Of a DNA stretch of 64,000 nucleotides, positions 1-8,456 are shown piece by piece. The stretch comes from CAYVTV01 sp964526475 (lineage in GTDB: Bacteria > Bacteroidota > Bacteroidia > Bacteroidales > GCA-2748055). A program made the translations under genes and the position numbers. The number at the start of each line of letters is the position of its first letter. Position 1 is the first letter of the stretch. The stretch spans positions 57,563 to 121,562 of the forward strand of contig CAZGKF010000003.1 in NCBI GenBank assembly GCA_964526475.1, written 5' to 3'. The notes under the pieces are model-generated. The model was not told where the DNA came from and did no database searches. It saw nothing but the letters and a program-made list of their open reading frames with translations.

Positions 1-1
1 A

Positions 2-1123
2 AAGGAAAGAATTCTTGTTATCCAGGAAAGAGAAATTACTGTTCAGAAAAACCTTATAAATGAACAGGTTAAAGAAGTTGAAAAACAAAAACTTGTACTG
101 GCAAAGCAAACCGACGATATTAAAATACAAGAGGGAAAAATCAAAGAACAAAATGCAAGGATAGAAGAACAGGGAAGTCTTATTATTGACCAGTTAAAAC
201 AAATTGAAAAACAAAAACTAATAACCTACTTTATTTTAATTGCGCTGGTTCTTGTGAGCGGAATTGGTTATGTAATGTACGTGAATTACCGTAATAAGAA
301 AAAAGCAAATCTTATTCTTGAAGAGAAAAACAGGCTCATTACTAATCAAAGAGACCAGATCGCTTATCAGAAAAAACATATTACCGATAGTATCGAATAT
401 GCCAAACGAATACAAAAAGCCATTCTCCCGTCTCTCGAACTCTTCAGTGATAAAATCGAACATTTTGTACTTTATAAACCAAGGGATATTGTAAGTGGCG
501 ACTTTTACTGGGTTGACAAGAAAGATGACAAACAGATTGTTATTACTTCCGATTGTACAGGGCATGGTGTTCCCGGCGCATTTATGAGTATGCTGGGAGT
601 GAGCCTTCTGAATGAAATAATAAAGAATAAAGATATAACCAAACCCGACCTGATATTAAATAAACTGCGTGAAAATATTATCAGTTCACTGAAACAGATG
701 GAAATCAAAAGTGAAGTCAAAGACGGTATGGATATGACTGCTATAGTAATAGACTATAAAAACAATACACTTGAATTTGCAGGTGCCAACAATCCGTTGA
801 TAATAATACGTGATGGTGATCTTCAATTCTATAAAGGAGATAAAATGCCCGTGGCCATACACGATTCTTTAGATCCTTTCACCCTCCAAACCATCGAACT
901 GAAGAAAGGAGATGCAATCTATACTTTTTCCGACGGTTATCCTGATCAGTTTGGAGGCCCGAATGATAAGAAATTCCTTATTAAAAACTTCAAAGATCTG
1001 CTTATGCAAATCCAGCATCTCAGTATGTACGAACAAGGAGAAAAACTTAATGAAGTTTTTGAAGAATGGAAGAAAGAAGTTGAGCAGGTAGATGATGTAA
1101 CGGTAGTAGGGATAAAATATTGA
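2..1123 (+). CDS. SpoIIE-type PP2C serine phosphatase, 5'-truncated by the window edge
   Basis: The reading frame is open from base 2, so the N-terminus lies outside the window. The visible part starts with a Lys/Glu/Gln-rich coiled coil, then one membrane segment (about bases 215-285), a second short coiled coil, and a C-terminal SpoIIE/RsbU-like phosphatase domain. The phosphatase shows the motifs RDIVSGDFYW, DCTGHGVPGAFMSM, DGMDMTA and FSDGYPDQFGG, which carry the metal-binding aspartates of this family. In Bacteroidota such domains usually end long sensors with TPR or 7TM modules. By family it would dephosphorylate an anti-sigma antagonist or similar phosphoprotein in the cytoplasm. No partner-switching gene is visible nearby, so the substrate is unknown. 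Confidence 0.88.
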   Translation, partial: KERILVIQEREITVQKNLINEQVKEVEKQKLVLAKQTDDIKIQEGKIKEQNARIEEQGSLIIDQLKQIEKQKLITYFILIALVLVSGIGYVMYVNYRNKKKANLILEEKNRLITNQRDQIAYQKKHITDSIEYAKRIQKAILPSLELFSDKIEHFVLYKPRDIVSGDFYWVDKKDDKQIVITSDCTGHGVPGAFMSMLGVSLLNEIIKNKDITKPDLILNKLRENIISSLKQMEIKSEVKDGMDMTAIVIDYKNNTLEFAGANNPLIIIRDGDLQFYKGDKMPVAIHDSLDPFTLQTIELKKGDAIYTFSDGYPDQFGGPNDKKFLIKNFKDLLMQIQHLSMYEQGEKLNEVFEEWKKEVEQVDDVTVVGIKY

Positions 1124-1140
1124 TTTACTGCCGAACCATA

Positions 1141-1368
1141 CTAATTACACTCCCAGAATGTCGTTGTGTTTCCTACGGTGACAGGTGTTGAATTTTCTTT
1201 TTCTTCCAGTTTATCACCACAATAAAGTATTCCAGGACCCTCAGTCCTGTTACCATCTTCTAAAGTGATTAACTTGCATGTTTTACAATCCTGAAGCAGT
1301 TCACAGGATGGAATTAAAGCGGTAAGAAATAGAAAAAAGAATAAATATTTTATACTTTTTTTCATCAT
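1141..1368 (-). CDS. small putative lipoprotein
   Basis: A 75-residue protein with a basic N-terminus (MMKKSIKYL), a hydrophobic stretch and a lipobox-like LIPSC, giving a predicted mature lipoprotein of about 54 residues. The mature part has a CKTC pair and two further cysteines near the end, which could form disulfides. It is convergent with the phosphatase gene, only 17 bases away. I recognise no family. The lipobox and the compact fit between genes support it as a real gene, but its function is unknown. Confidence 0.6.
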   Translation of the reverse strand: MMKKSIKYLFFFLFLTALIPSCELLQDCKTCKLITLEDGNRTEGPGILYCGDKLEEKENSTPVTVGNTTTFWECN

Positions 1369-1744
1369 TTATGATTTTTTGAATTATTAACAGGCTGATT
1401 ATTAATTTGATTAGCCTGGTTTGAATTATTTATAAAAGATTAGAAAATTTCAAATAAAACAATGATTTGTCAGCATATTTTAATCAAATGTAAATCATTT
1501 TAATATAAAAGGAAACAAAATGAAAAAGATTTTTATCCACAATAAAAACCTTCTTTAAAGATTTCTGCAGAAGTGACTAATTCTATTTAGGAAATTGCGT
1601 ATCTGTTTTATTATTTCAGAAGTATTCTTATACTTACCTTTTTTTTTCGAAGAACATTTTAGAAGTCTCATTTTCCTTCTTAAAACAGTTCTTTTTTTTT
1701 GAACAGAATAAATATTTGATTTTTGATATTACCGGTTTTCGTAT
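1369..1744. other. AT-rich divergent intergenic region
   Basis: About 376 bases without a credible gene, between the divergent lipoprotein and permease genes. It is very AT-rich with T-runs near 1640-1700. An imperfectly spaced inverted repeat (AATGATTT at 1461-1468, AAATCATT at 1492-1499) is visible. It presumably holds both promoters, but I found no exact TAnnTTTG element. Confidence 0.5.
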
Positions 1745-2485
1745 ATGTTCCATGATCTAACAATAATTCAGTGGTTTACTGCCGCTATATGTGGAATGCT
1801 TATAGGTATGGCTAAAACAGGTCTCAGCGGAGCCGGACTTTTTATTGTACCTGTGATGGCAGGGATTTTTGGGGGTAGGCCTTCGGTAGGATTGGTTTTA
1901 CCGATGCTGATCGTTGCAGATATTTTTGCAGTGAGATATTACAATCGTCATGCCGACTGGAAGCATATTTTCAAATTACTTCCATGGGCCGCAGGTGGAA
2001 TAATAATTGCTCTTTTTACAGGAGAAATGGTTAACGATGATCAATTCCGGAAACTTATAGGAATTGTTGTTATCACCGGAATTATAATAATGATCTGGCA
2101 GGATGTACGGAAGAACAAAACTGAAATACCCCGTGCATGGTGGTATTCAGCTTCACTTGGCCTGGCGGGAGGGTTTGCCACCATGATAGGCAATGCGGCA
2201 GGACCGGTTATGGCCATGTATCTGCTCTCCATGCGTCTTCCAAAAAATACCTATATAGGAACAGCAGCATGGTTTTTTTTTATTGTGAATGTTTTCAAAG
2301 TTCCTTTTCATATCCTTATCTGGAAAACCATAACTCCCGAATCACTATTATTTAACCTTTTTATGATTATCCCAATAATAGCCGGAGCTATCAGTGGTTT
2401 TCACATTGTTAAGCTTTTCCCTGAAAAATACTACAGAATATTTATTATTTTATCCACTGTTGCTTCAGCGGTGTTTTTGTTTTGA
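1745..2485 (+). CDS. TauE/SafE family (DUF81) membrane permease
   Basis: A 246-residue, strongly hydrophobic protein with about eight membrane segments. The N-terminal GMLIGMAKTGLSGAG and the internal copy GFATMIGNAAGPVMAMYLL are the two family-typical Gly-rich repeats of sulfite-exporter/anion permeases. Members transport sulfite, sulfoacetate or other small organic anions across the inner membrane; the substrate cannot be read from this sequence. It stands alone, with no sulfur-metabolism gene beside it. Length is normal for the family. Confidence 0.85.
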   Translation: MFHDLTIIQWFTAAICGMLIGMAKTGLSGAGLFIVPVMAGIFGGRPSVGLVLPMLIVADIFAVRYYNRHADWKHIFKLLPWAAGGIIIALFTGEMVNDDQFRKLIGIVVITGIIIMIWQDVRKNKTEIPRAWWYSASLGLAGGFATMIGNAAGPVMAMYLLSMRLPKNTYIGTAAWFFFIVNVFKVPFHILIWKTITPESLLFNLFMIIPIIAGAISGFHIVKLFPEKYYRIFIILSTVASAVFLF

Positions 2486-2499
2486 GGTATCAGGTGATA

Positions 2500-2715
2500 T
2501 CAGAAACTTAAACCGGTACTTAAATAAAATCCCCATGGGTACATATCAAAACTGATGGAATATAAATTTGCTTCAACTATAAAAGCTGTTTTTTCAGTAA
2601 GAAAATACTTGAAACCACCACTGATACAAGTATAAAAATAGGAATTGAAATATTCACTAAAATGGAATACCGTGCCGACGTTTGCTGATACAATTGGTGT
2701 TGATCTTTTCTCCAT
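2500..2715 (-). pseudogene. possible 3' remnant of an outer-membrane protein gene
   Basis: A 71-residue reading frame with alternating aromatic/polar beta-strand-like segments (for example GFKYFLTEKTAFIVEANLY) and a terminal phenylalanine in SFDMYPWGFYLSTGLSF, as at the C-terminus of small beta-barrel proteins. No signal peptide is present at its start and the frame is too short for a complete barrel. It could be the tail of a decayed barrel gene. It could also be a chance frame, so confidence is low. Confidence 0.3.
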
Positions 2716-2842
2716 TTCTCAGTATTATCAAATCCTTTGAATAGAATTGAAAATACTATTGCCTTAAAAAGGAAATTATTTTTAAATACTTAAGAAAACA
2801 TTATTCCGGGAAAACCTGTTTTATTAGAAAAGAATTACTCTG

Positions 2843-2916
2843 TGGGCTATGCGGGATTCGAACCTGCGACTTCTACCCTGTCAAGGTAGCACTCTAAACC
2901 ACTGAGTTAATAGCCC
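2843..2916 (-). tRNA. tRNA-Val (anticodon GAC)
   Basis: Read on the minus strand, a complete cloverleaf of 74 bases folds: acceptor GGGCTAT/ATAGCCC, D-stem ACTC/GAGT, anticodon stem CTACC/GGTAG with loop TTGACAG (anticodon GAC, valine), and T-loop TTCGAAT. The discriminator is A and no CCA is encoded. The T-stem GCAGG/CCCGC contains an A-C mismatch at the central pair (51-63), which is unusual; all other stems pair fully. Confidence 0.93.
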
Positions 2917-2936
2917 ATTTGGTGTAAAATTAAAAA

Positions 2937-3638
2937 TTATTTCCCGTTCTTTGCAAACCGGACCTCCCTGCTTTCGGGATTGTAAAGCTTTCGAAGATCT
3001 TTTGTCTTAAAATTAAAAGTTAAAGCAAAATAAAAGATTTCAGTCTTTCCAAAATCTGCATAATCTACAAGTTGTCCAAAATCTCTTCCCTTAAAACTTT
3101 TATTCAGAAAATCGTTCCTGTAATATTTAAGTTTAAGATTAATACCGCCGGGAAACTGCATCCCAAAAAATAATGACGGCATAAGTCGATCGGTACGGCT
3201 GCTGAACCATTCACCATATTTGATTTTTGACCCACTTGATTTTCTCTTCTGTTTATAGTGAAAGAATAGCTCATATTCTCCTCCACCATAGAAATAAAAA
3301 TGTTCATCGAAAATACCGATTTTAAATGCAGCCGGAACTCCCAGTGCATATGTTCTTCTTTTTTCAACAGCATTACCGTAATCGGTTGTAAACCCGATAT
3401 TTCTCATCCCTATGCCACTATAAAACCCAATGTTATTATTAATATCATAATGCCTTTGCCTGCCAAAATGAAGAAACATGGTAAACCTCATCTTTGTGGG
3501 CATATTCTCACCCTTGTAATCGACATCAGAAAATGAAAAGATAAATTCCCCTCCATTCTCTGTGTAGGTTTTTTGTGCATAAAGACCTGCCAGGGAACCA
3601 ACCGGCAGTAAAAATATTAATATAAACCACTTCATCAT
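2937..3638 (-). CDS. secreted, probably outer-membrane beta-barrel protein
   Basis: A 233-residue protein with an N-terminal signal peptide (MMKWFILIFLLPVGSLAGLYA, likely cut before QKTY). The rest is made of alternating amphipathic strands with many aromatic residues (for example FYGGGEYELFFHY and FGMQFPGGINLKLKYY), the pattern of a small 8-10 strand barrel. The sequence runs on past the strand YFALTFNFK into a charged tail. I recognise no specific family or ligand. It is a single gene just upstream of tRNA-Val on the same strand. Confidence 0.7.
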   Translation of the reverse strand: MMKWFILIFLLPVGSLAGLYAQKTYTENGGEFIFSFSDVDYKGENMPTKMRFTMFLHFGRQRHYDINNNIGFYSGIGMRNIGFTTDYGNAVEKRRTYALGVPAAFKIGIFDEHFYFYGGGEYELFFHYKQKRKSSGSKIKYGEWFSSRTDRLMPSLFFGMQFPGGINLKLKYYRNDFLNKSFKGRDFGQLVDYADFGKTEIFYFALTFNFKTKDLRKLYNPESREVRFAKNGK

Positions 3639-3712
3639 TTCTGTATTGAATTATTTAGGAATTACTATTTTGATTCTATTAATTTCAGCTTAATATATTT
3701 TTTTCAATATAA

Positions 3713-4552
3713 TCAAAAATCATAAAAAATACTTCTGGAAACATAATCTTCTACAATCCTGTCGTATTCATTCATTAGTTTTTGTAAGATATGGTTTTTA
3801 ACCAGAAATCTTTTCCCGTCAATTTCTGAAACAGGTAGTATCTTAAGGGATGTCCCTGTAATAAAAGCACTTTCGGCATCAAAAATATCAGAAGTTCTGA
3901 AAATTTCTTCTTTAATTATGATATTCTGCTCCCTACAAATAGTGAAAACATATTTGCGCGTTACCCCCGGCAAAATTAGATTCTTTGGTGGGGTATACAG
4001 AATGTTTCCGCGAAGCATAAAGAAATTAGACTGGCTTCCTTCTGTAACAATTCCTTCCTCATTTACAAGTAATATTTCATAAACCTCATTTCTTTGCTTT
4101 ATTTCATAAATACTTGATTTATATTCAGGCAGCCATGCCTTGACATTTGGTTGAGGACGCTGAACCTGCTGAGTCAGCAGATTGACTCCAAAACTATATT
4201 CATCCCGGGAAGGATAACTGAAAGGTATTGGATATGCAAAAAAATAATTATTATTTTTTTCCTTCTCATAATGGAAGATAAATTTGATGTTACCAAAATT
4301 CAGTTTATTCGCATTTATGAGATTTTTCAGATTATCACGGAGAGTCTCAAGATTATACCATAATTTTAATCTCGAAAATTGAGCCGAATTGCTAATTCTA
4401 CTGTAATGATCCTCCAGAAAAAGCACCTTACCCCTTACAACCCTCACTACCTCATACAGGTTTTTTCCTTTTTCCAGAAAAAGCGGATTAAACCTTGAAC
4501 TTGTCCTGAGATAATTATTAATTAAAAAATATTTTCCCTGGATTTCTCTCAT
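3713..4552 (-). CDS. class IV PLP aminotransferase (ADC lyase / BCAT-like)
   Basis: A 279-residue fold-type IV PLP enzyme. It shows the family motifs LEDHYSRI (substrate loop), a lysine in LPEYKSSIYEIKQRN at about residue 143 that is the likely Schiff-base lysine, EEGIVTEGSQSNFFM (PLP phosphate-binding and Glu motif), and LPGVTRKYV. Members are branched-chain aminotransferases, D-amino-acid aminotransferases or 4-amino-4-deoxychorismate lyases (PabC). Length and the LPGVTR motif fit either PabC or a small aminotransferase; no folate or branched-chain gene lies nearby to decide. A consensus -7 promoter lies 20 bases upstream. Confidence 0.82.
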   Translation of the reverse strand: MREIQGKYFLINNYLRTSSRFNPLFLEKGKNLYEVVRVVRGKVLFLEDHYSRISNSAQFSRLKLWYNLETLRDNLKNLINANKLNFGNIKFIFHYEKEKNNNYFFAYPIPFSYPSRDEYSFGVNLLTQQVQRPQPNVKAWLPEYKSSIYEIKQRNEVYEILLVNEEGIVTEGSQSNFFMLRGNILYTPPKNLILPGVTRKYVFTICREQNIIIKEEIFRTSDIFDAESAFITGTSLKILPVSEIDGKRFLVKNHILQKLMNEYDRIVEDYVSRSIFYDF

Positions 4553-4572
4553 TGAGTAAATTGAATAGTATG

Positions 4573-4580
4573 CAAAAATA
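4573..4580 (-). promoter_or_regulatory. Bacteroidota -7 promoter element
   Basis: Reads TATTTTTG on the minus strand, an exact match to TAnnTTTG, 20 bases before the aminotransferase start. No clear -33 element is visible. Confidence 0.5.
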
Positions 4581-4652
4581 CAATTGGATTATTAATGTGA
4601 AAATTTTGAATGATCATTTATTTAAAATTTACATGTTTAGGTTTCTTCCTGC

Positions 4653-5528
4653 CTAAAAAATAATTCTTAATAAGCCTCTACTGATTTTATATTCAAGCTC
4701 ATTTCCTCTAATAACCAAAGGATCCCCATCGATATGTATAATTGTTGTATCCCTTTCAGTTTTAATTTTTGCATAGGAAATTTTTCTATTAATTACGTAC
4801 CTGCTTTTATCAATTTTTCCAAAAAAGGAGGAAAATGTAAGAAATAAACCTTTCCATTTCGGGAATTTTTTTACAATAACCAGATCAAGAGTTCCATCGG
4901 ATGCAGAAGCCCCCGGTGCAATGTAGAAATTATAACCTAATTGAGAAATATTTGCAATATTTATAAAAAATGCCTCTGTTTGAATTAATTCGTCTTTAAG
5001 TTCTATCAAATATTTTTTTGCAACATACTTTCTGAAAACTCTGAAAAAACTGGATGCATAAGTTCTAAAACCTCTGGTATTAAACTGGCTGTATATCAGA
5101 TCCGTCTCCGCATCAAACCCAACCCCTGAAGTACAAAAAAAGGGGTTTTCATTTACGAATCCCACGTCAATGCATATCTCCCTACCTTGCTTTATTCTTC
5201 TAACAGCCTTATTAATATTTAAAGGAATCCCAAAATGTCGGGCAAAACCATTTCCTGATCCCATAGGGATCACAGCCATTCTGCAATCTGAATTCATTAA
5301 TGCTTTTGCCACCTCATTTATTGTTCCATCACCGCCAACAACGACAAATATATCTACTTGATTATCAATTTCTTTTCGTGTTATCTCAAATGCATGGCCT
5401 GGAAAAGATGTTACATATTTTTTACAGGTATATCCCTGAATACAAAAAAACTTGTCAATAGTCCTTTCAATTTTCTTTTTTTCCCGTCCACCGGAAATCG
5501 GATTAATTATGAAAACAACTGTTTTCAT
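4653..5528 (-). CDS. diacylglycerol/lipid kinase family protein (DagK/YegS-like)
   Basis: A 291-residue soluble protein of the DAGK catalytic family. It starts VVFIINPISGGREKKK (nucleotide-binding region), has the catalytic GGDGTINEVAKAL at about residue 64 and PMGSGNGFARHFGIP at about residue 94, and ends in the usual beta-sandwich (DGTLDLVIVKK, HIDGDP). These proteins phosphorylate diacylglycerol or related lipids at the inner face of the membrane using ATP. The exact lipid cannot be told. Its start overlaps the stop of the upstream 103-residue gene by four bases (ATGA type), so the two are translationally coupled. Confidence 0.87.
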   Translation of the reverse strand: MKTVVFIINPISGGREKKKIERTIDKFFCIQGYTCKKYVTSFPGHAFEITRKEIDNQVDIFVVVGGDGTINEVAKALMNSDCRMAVIPMGSGNGFARHFGIPLNINKAVRRIKQGREICIDVGFVNENPFFCTSGVGFDAETDLIYSQFNTRGFRTYASSFFRVFRKYVAKKYLIELKDELIQTEAFFINIANISQLGYNFYIAPGASASDGTLDLVIVKKFPKWKGLFLTFSSFFGKIDKSRYVINRKISYAKIKTERDTTIIHIDGDPLVIRGNELEYKISRGLLRIIF

Positions 5529-5836
5529 ATTGATAAGAATTCAGTTGTTACAACCTGCAAAAAAGCTTTACCATATTTCTTCCAGGAATCACTCTCTTTA
5601 CCTGAATTCCGGATAAACGTTTCAGCCCCGTTATCATAAATAAGTTCATCAGGCACTCCCCATTTTTGTTTCTTGAGAGAATTTGGGAAATTCTGAATGT
5701 CAACAATACTATTTACTGATTCCCTTGTTAAATATGATCTGTAATTTGCGAAATCCAGATTCCCTCCATAAAAAAGCGCCGTATTATATCCATTTTTATG
5801 ATAAGGATCAAAAATAAACGGCCGTTTTTGTATCAT
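5525..5836 (-). CDS. conserved-looking small hypothetical protein upstream of the lipid kinase
   Basis: A 103-residue soluble protein without signal peptide or membrane segment, rich in Tyr, Asn and Ser, with a central region YRSYLTRESVNSIVDIQNF. I recognise no family. A perfect -7 promoter element lies 23 bases upstream of its ATG and its stop overlaps the kinase start, which argues that it is really expressed as the first gene of a two-gene operon. It could also be a shortened remnant of a larger gene. Confidence 0.5.
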   Translation of the reverse strand: MIQKRPFIFDPYHKNGYNTALFYGGNLDFANYRSYLTRESVNSIVDIQNFPNSLKKQKWGVPDELIYDNGAETFIRNSGKESDSWKKYGKAFLQVVTTEFLSI

Positions 5837-6161
5837 TATTTGAGTTTATCGCTTTTTACAAAGTTAATATTTAAACTGATTTTCGGATTCCCCGATACAT
5901 ATGAAGAAAAGCCATACTTAAATGAGCAGGTTTATAAACCGGATATTTTGACTTAAGAAAAAGATATTATTAAGGAGATTATAAATATTTTATATGTATC
6001 ATAAAAAATGTGAATTTTTTTTCGTTATTTACTATTTTCATATTTATTATTCTTTAAGAGTATTAACTGATTAAAGTCGTTAGTAAAGACCAGATTACCT
6101 TCGATAATCTCAGTATTTTAATCGGTCAGTACTGATATTTTTTTAATTTGATCTATTAAAA
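5837..6161. other. divergent AT-rich intergenic region
   Basis: About 325 bases with no gene, between the divergent lipid-kinase operon and the PrdX-like gene. Besides the minus-strand -7 element near the left end I see only AT-rich sequence and a short CGG/CCG inverted repeat near 5883. Confidence 0.5.
5859..5866 (-). promoter_or_regulatory. Bacteroidota -7 promoter element of the lipid-kinase operon
   Basis: Reads TAACTTTG on the minus strand, an exact TAnnTTTG match, ending 22 bases before the ATG of the 103-residue protein. No matching -33 box is obvious. Confidence 0.55.
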
Positions 6162-6656
6162 ATGAATCAAAAGGAAACCGTACTTGAAACTCTCAACAAA
6201 CTGGGCATCACTTATGATATTTATGAACATCCTCCTGTCCCTACAATTGAAGAAGCTAAAAAGCACTGGAAAGGAATTAATGCGACCCATTGCAAAAATC
6301 TGTTTTTCCGCAATCACAAAGGAAACAGGCACTATCTGGTAATTCTGGAACATTCACAGGCACTTGACATTCACGATCTGGAGAAAAGGTTGAAACAAGG
6401 GAAGATTAGTTTTGCGAGTGATCAGCGTATGAAGAAATATCTGGGATTAACACCAGGATCGGTTTCCATTTTTGGTTTAATAAATGACAAGGAGAATCAT
6501 GTTCATGTATTTCTCGATGAAAACCTCAGGAAATCGGTGCGGATCAGTTTCCATCCGAATATTAATACTGCATCGCTTATTATTTCCCATGATGATTTTG
6601 AGAGGTTTCTGGAATGGAGCGGGAACAGTTATGAATATCTGAAGCTGTATGATTAA
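6162..6656 (+). CDS. PrdX/YbaK-type prolyl-tRNA editing (deacylase) domain protein
   Basis: A 164-residue single-domain protein of the aminoacyl-tRNA deacylase (YbaK/ProX) family. Typical features are the N-terminal LNKLGITYDIYEHPPVPTIEE, CKNLFFRNHKGNRHYLVIL, the SFASDQRMKKYLGLTPGSVSIFGL segment and the VRISFHPNINTASLIIS strand. PrdX-type proteins hydrolyse alanyl-tRNA(Pro) mischarged by prolyl-tRNA synthetase, keeping proline codons accurate. It is a single gene with its own upstream region; length is normal for the free-standing form. Confidence 0.88.
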   Translation: MNQKETVLETLNKLGITYDIYEHPPVPTIEEAKKHWKGINATHCKNLFFRNHKGNRHYLVILEHSQALDIHDLEKRLKQGKISFASDQRMKKYLGLTPGSVSIFGLINDKENHVHVFLDENLRKSVRISFHPNINTASLIISHDDFERFLEWSGNSYEYLKLYD

Positions 6657-6774
6657 TCATTTAATGTGAAAAACAACATAAATGCATATTTGAAAGCCTT
6701 TCATTAAATTTCCCTTTTTCTGTAACTTTATTCATTAATGAACGTCTTATTTTCAAAAACAATACTTTCCGCTC

Positions 6775-7260
6775 GTGACGGTCAAGGAATATAATGCAGC
6801 AGTAGATAATTTTTCTGACGGTTTATTCAGGTTTATCCTGAAAAATACCCGTGATGATGAGAAATCAAAAGATATAGTACAGGATGCTTACGAAAAACTG
6901 TGGGTAAAAAAGGATACAGTGGAAGGGAATAAAGTGAAGTCTTATTTATTTTCAACAGCTTATCATACAATGATTGATATGATACGTAAAGAAAAACGTC
7001 AAACTGAATATAAAATAGGGAACATTCCGGAATACATACATGAGGAACAATATTCAGACCTTAACGATATTCTGCACAAAGCAATAAATAAGTTACCTGA
7101 ATCACAACGTTCGGTTATTATACTTAGAGACTACGAGGGTTATTCATATGAGGAGATTGCTGAAATTACAGGATTAAATGAGTCCCAGGTCAAGGTATAT
7201 ATATACAGGGGCAGAATGTTCCTGAAAAATTTTATCGGAAGCCTGGAAAAAGTATTATAA
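6775..7260 (+). CDS. ECF-type RNA polymerase sigma factor
   Basis: A 161-residue sigma-70 family protein. Region 2 is visible as IVQDAYEKLWVKKD with the -10 recognition segment SYLFSTAYHTMIDMIRKEKR, and region 4 as INKLPESQRSVIILRDYEGYSYEEIAEITGLNESQVKVYIYRGR with its helix-turn-helix. The GTG start is chosen because it begins directly before the conserved region. It is followed after 10 bases by an anti-sigma gene, the normal ECF arrangement, so activity is likely controlled by release from the membrane anti-sigma factor. Confidence 0.92.
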   Translation: MTVKEYNAAVDNFSDGLFRFILKNTRDDEKSKDIVQDAYEKLWVKKDTVEGNKVKSYLFSTAYHTMIDMIRKEKRQTEYKIGNIPEYIHEEQYSDLNDILHKAINKLPESQRSVIILRDYEGYSYEEIAEITGLNESQVKVYIYRGRMFLKNFIGSLEKVL

Positions 7261-7270
7261 AGAAAGAAAA

Positions 7271-8362
7271 ATGAAAATCAGCAGAGAAAATTATGAAATA
7301 TTTTTTATCGATTATCTCGATGGAACACTAAGCGACCAGCAGATAAATGAACTCGAAGATTTTCTGTTGGGAAATCCCGATCTCAGGGAGGAACTTGAGG
7401 GGATGGAAAAAACCATGCTTGTTCCCTGCGATCTTTCTTTTAACGATAAAGATCTGCTAAAAAAGACAGATACTGAAAGTCCTCTTTCTGAAGAAAATTT
7501 TAATGATTATTCTGTAGCATATATCGAAGGTGATCTCTCACTTGAAGAATCAGCAGCATTTGAGTCATACCTGGAGAACCATCCTCAATATAAAAAGGAT
7601 ATTGAATTGTATAAAAAAACATTTCTTGCACCTGATCACACTATTATCCTGCAAAATAAAAATAAACTTAAAAAGAGGCTCCCTTTAAAAAGGCATAAAT
7701 ATCTTTATCCATTTTTTTCCGCTGCGGCAGCTATAGCTCTCTTGTTAATCATTTTATTAAGAACTGAAACTTCAAAAAATCTTTCCCTTCCAATAACCGG
7801 AAGTGTTGAAACGGAGGAAACTGAAAATATTTCTCCTTCAGTTAAATCTGAAGTGCAGGATATATTAACTCACGATCTTACCCTTGCCGGTAAAGTAAAA
7901 CCTGCAATAAGGACTGTTATCGACGCCGAACAGTCTGTATCAAAATTTAATGTTCATAAGGAGGAAGAAATGGATGATGATTTATTACTGCCTGAATCCG
8001 GGAATTATGTTATTTCCTATTCTGCAGTTACTCTGCCTCCTGTTAACATAGGGAAGGTGTCCCCTGATGTAATACAGACATTTAAAACTGATCCGGGTAT
8101 TCCTGCTGTAACTGAAGAGAAATACATGAGTCTTTCTGAAATTGCGCTGGAATATGTAAATGACAAGGTATTAAAACAGGAAATACCTGTAACCGATCCT
8201 TCGCGGCTCTCTTTATGGGATGTTGCTGATGCAGGTGTCAGGGGGATAAACCGTATCACCGGTTCAGAAATGAAACTTGATAAAGTTACCCGGGATAACG
8301 GGGATGTTGCCTTAGTTAGTTTCGAAGCGGGCTTCTTTGGATTTACAAGAACTATAAGATAA
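7271..8362 (+). CDS. membrane anti-sigma factor with duplicated N-terminal domain
   Basis: A 363-residue protein directly downstream of the ECF sigma gene. The N-terminus holds two related copies of an anti-sigma-like segment: about residues 5-45 (YEIFFIDYLDGTLSDQQ, LEDFLLGNPDLREEL) and about residues 76-118 (NDYSVAYIEGDLSLEES, FESYLENHPQYKKDI). One membrane segment follows (FFSAAAAIALLLIILL, about residue 150), then a periplasmic tail of about 190 residues without recognisable domain. No HxxxCxxC zinc motif is present. From position and topology it should hold the sigma factor at the membrane; the duplication is uncommon. Confidence 0.78.
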   Translation: MKISRENYEIFFIDYLDGTLSDQQINELEDFLLGNPDLREELEGMEKTMLVPCDLSFNDKDLLKKTDTESPLSEENFNDYSVAYIEGDLSLEESAAFESYLENHPQYKKDIELYKKTFLAPDHTIILQNKNKLKKRLPLKRHKYLYPFFSAAAAIALLLIILLRTETSKNLSLPITGSVETEETENISPSVKSEVQDILTHDLTLAGKVKPAIRTVIDAEQSVSKFNVHKEEEMDDDLLLPESGNYVISYSAVTLPPVNIGKVSPDVIQTFKTDPGIPAVTEEKYMSLSEIALEYVNDKVLKQEIPVTDPSRLSLWDVADAGVRGINRITGSEMKLDKVTRDNGDVALVSFEAGFFGFTRTIR

Positions 8363-8456
8363 TTTTTTCTTTCAGATGTAACATAATCCTGCTTTAGGTC
8401 GTCATACCTATAAAAATATTAAAAAACAGACTAGTTAAACATTAAAAAGCAAAACA

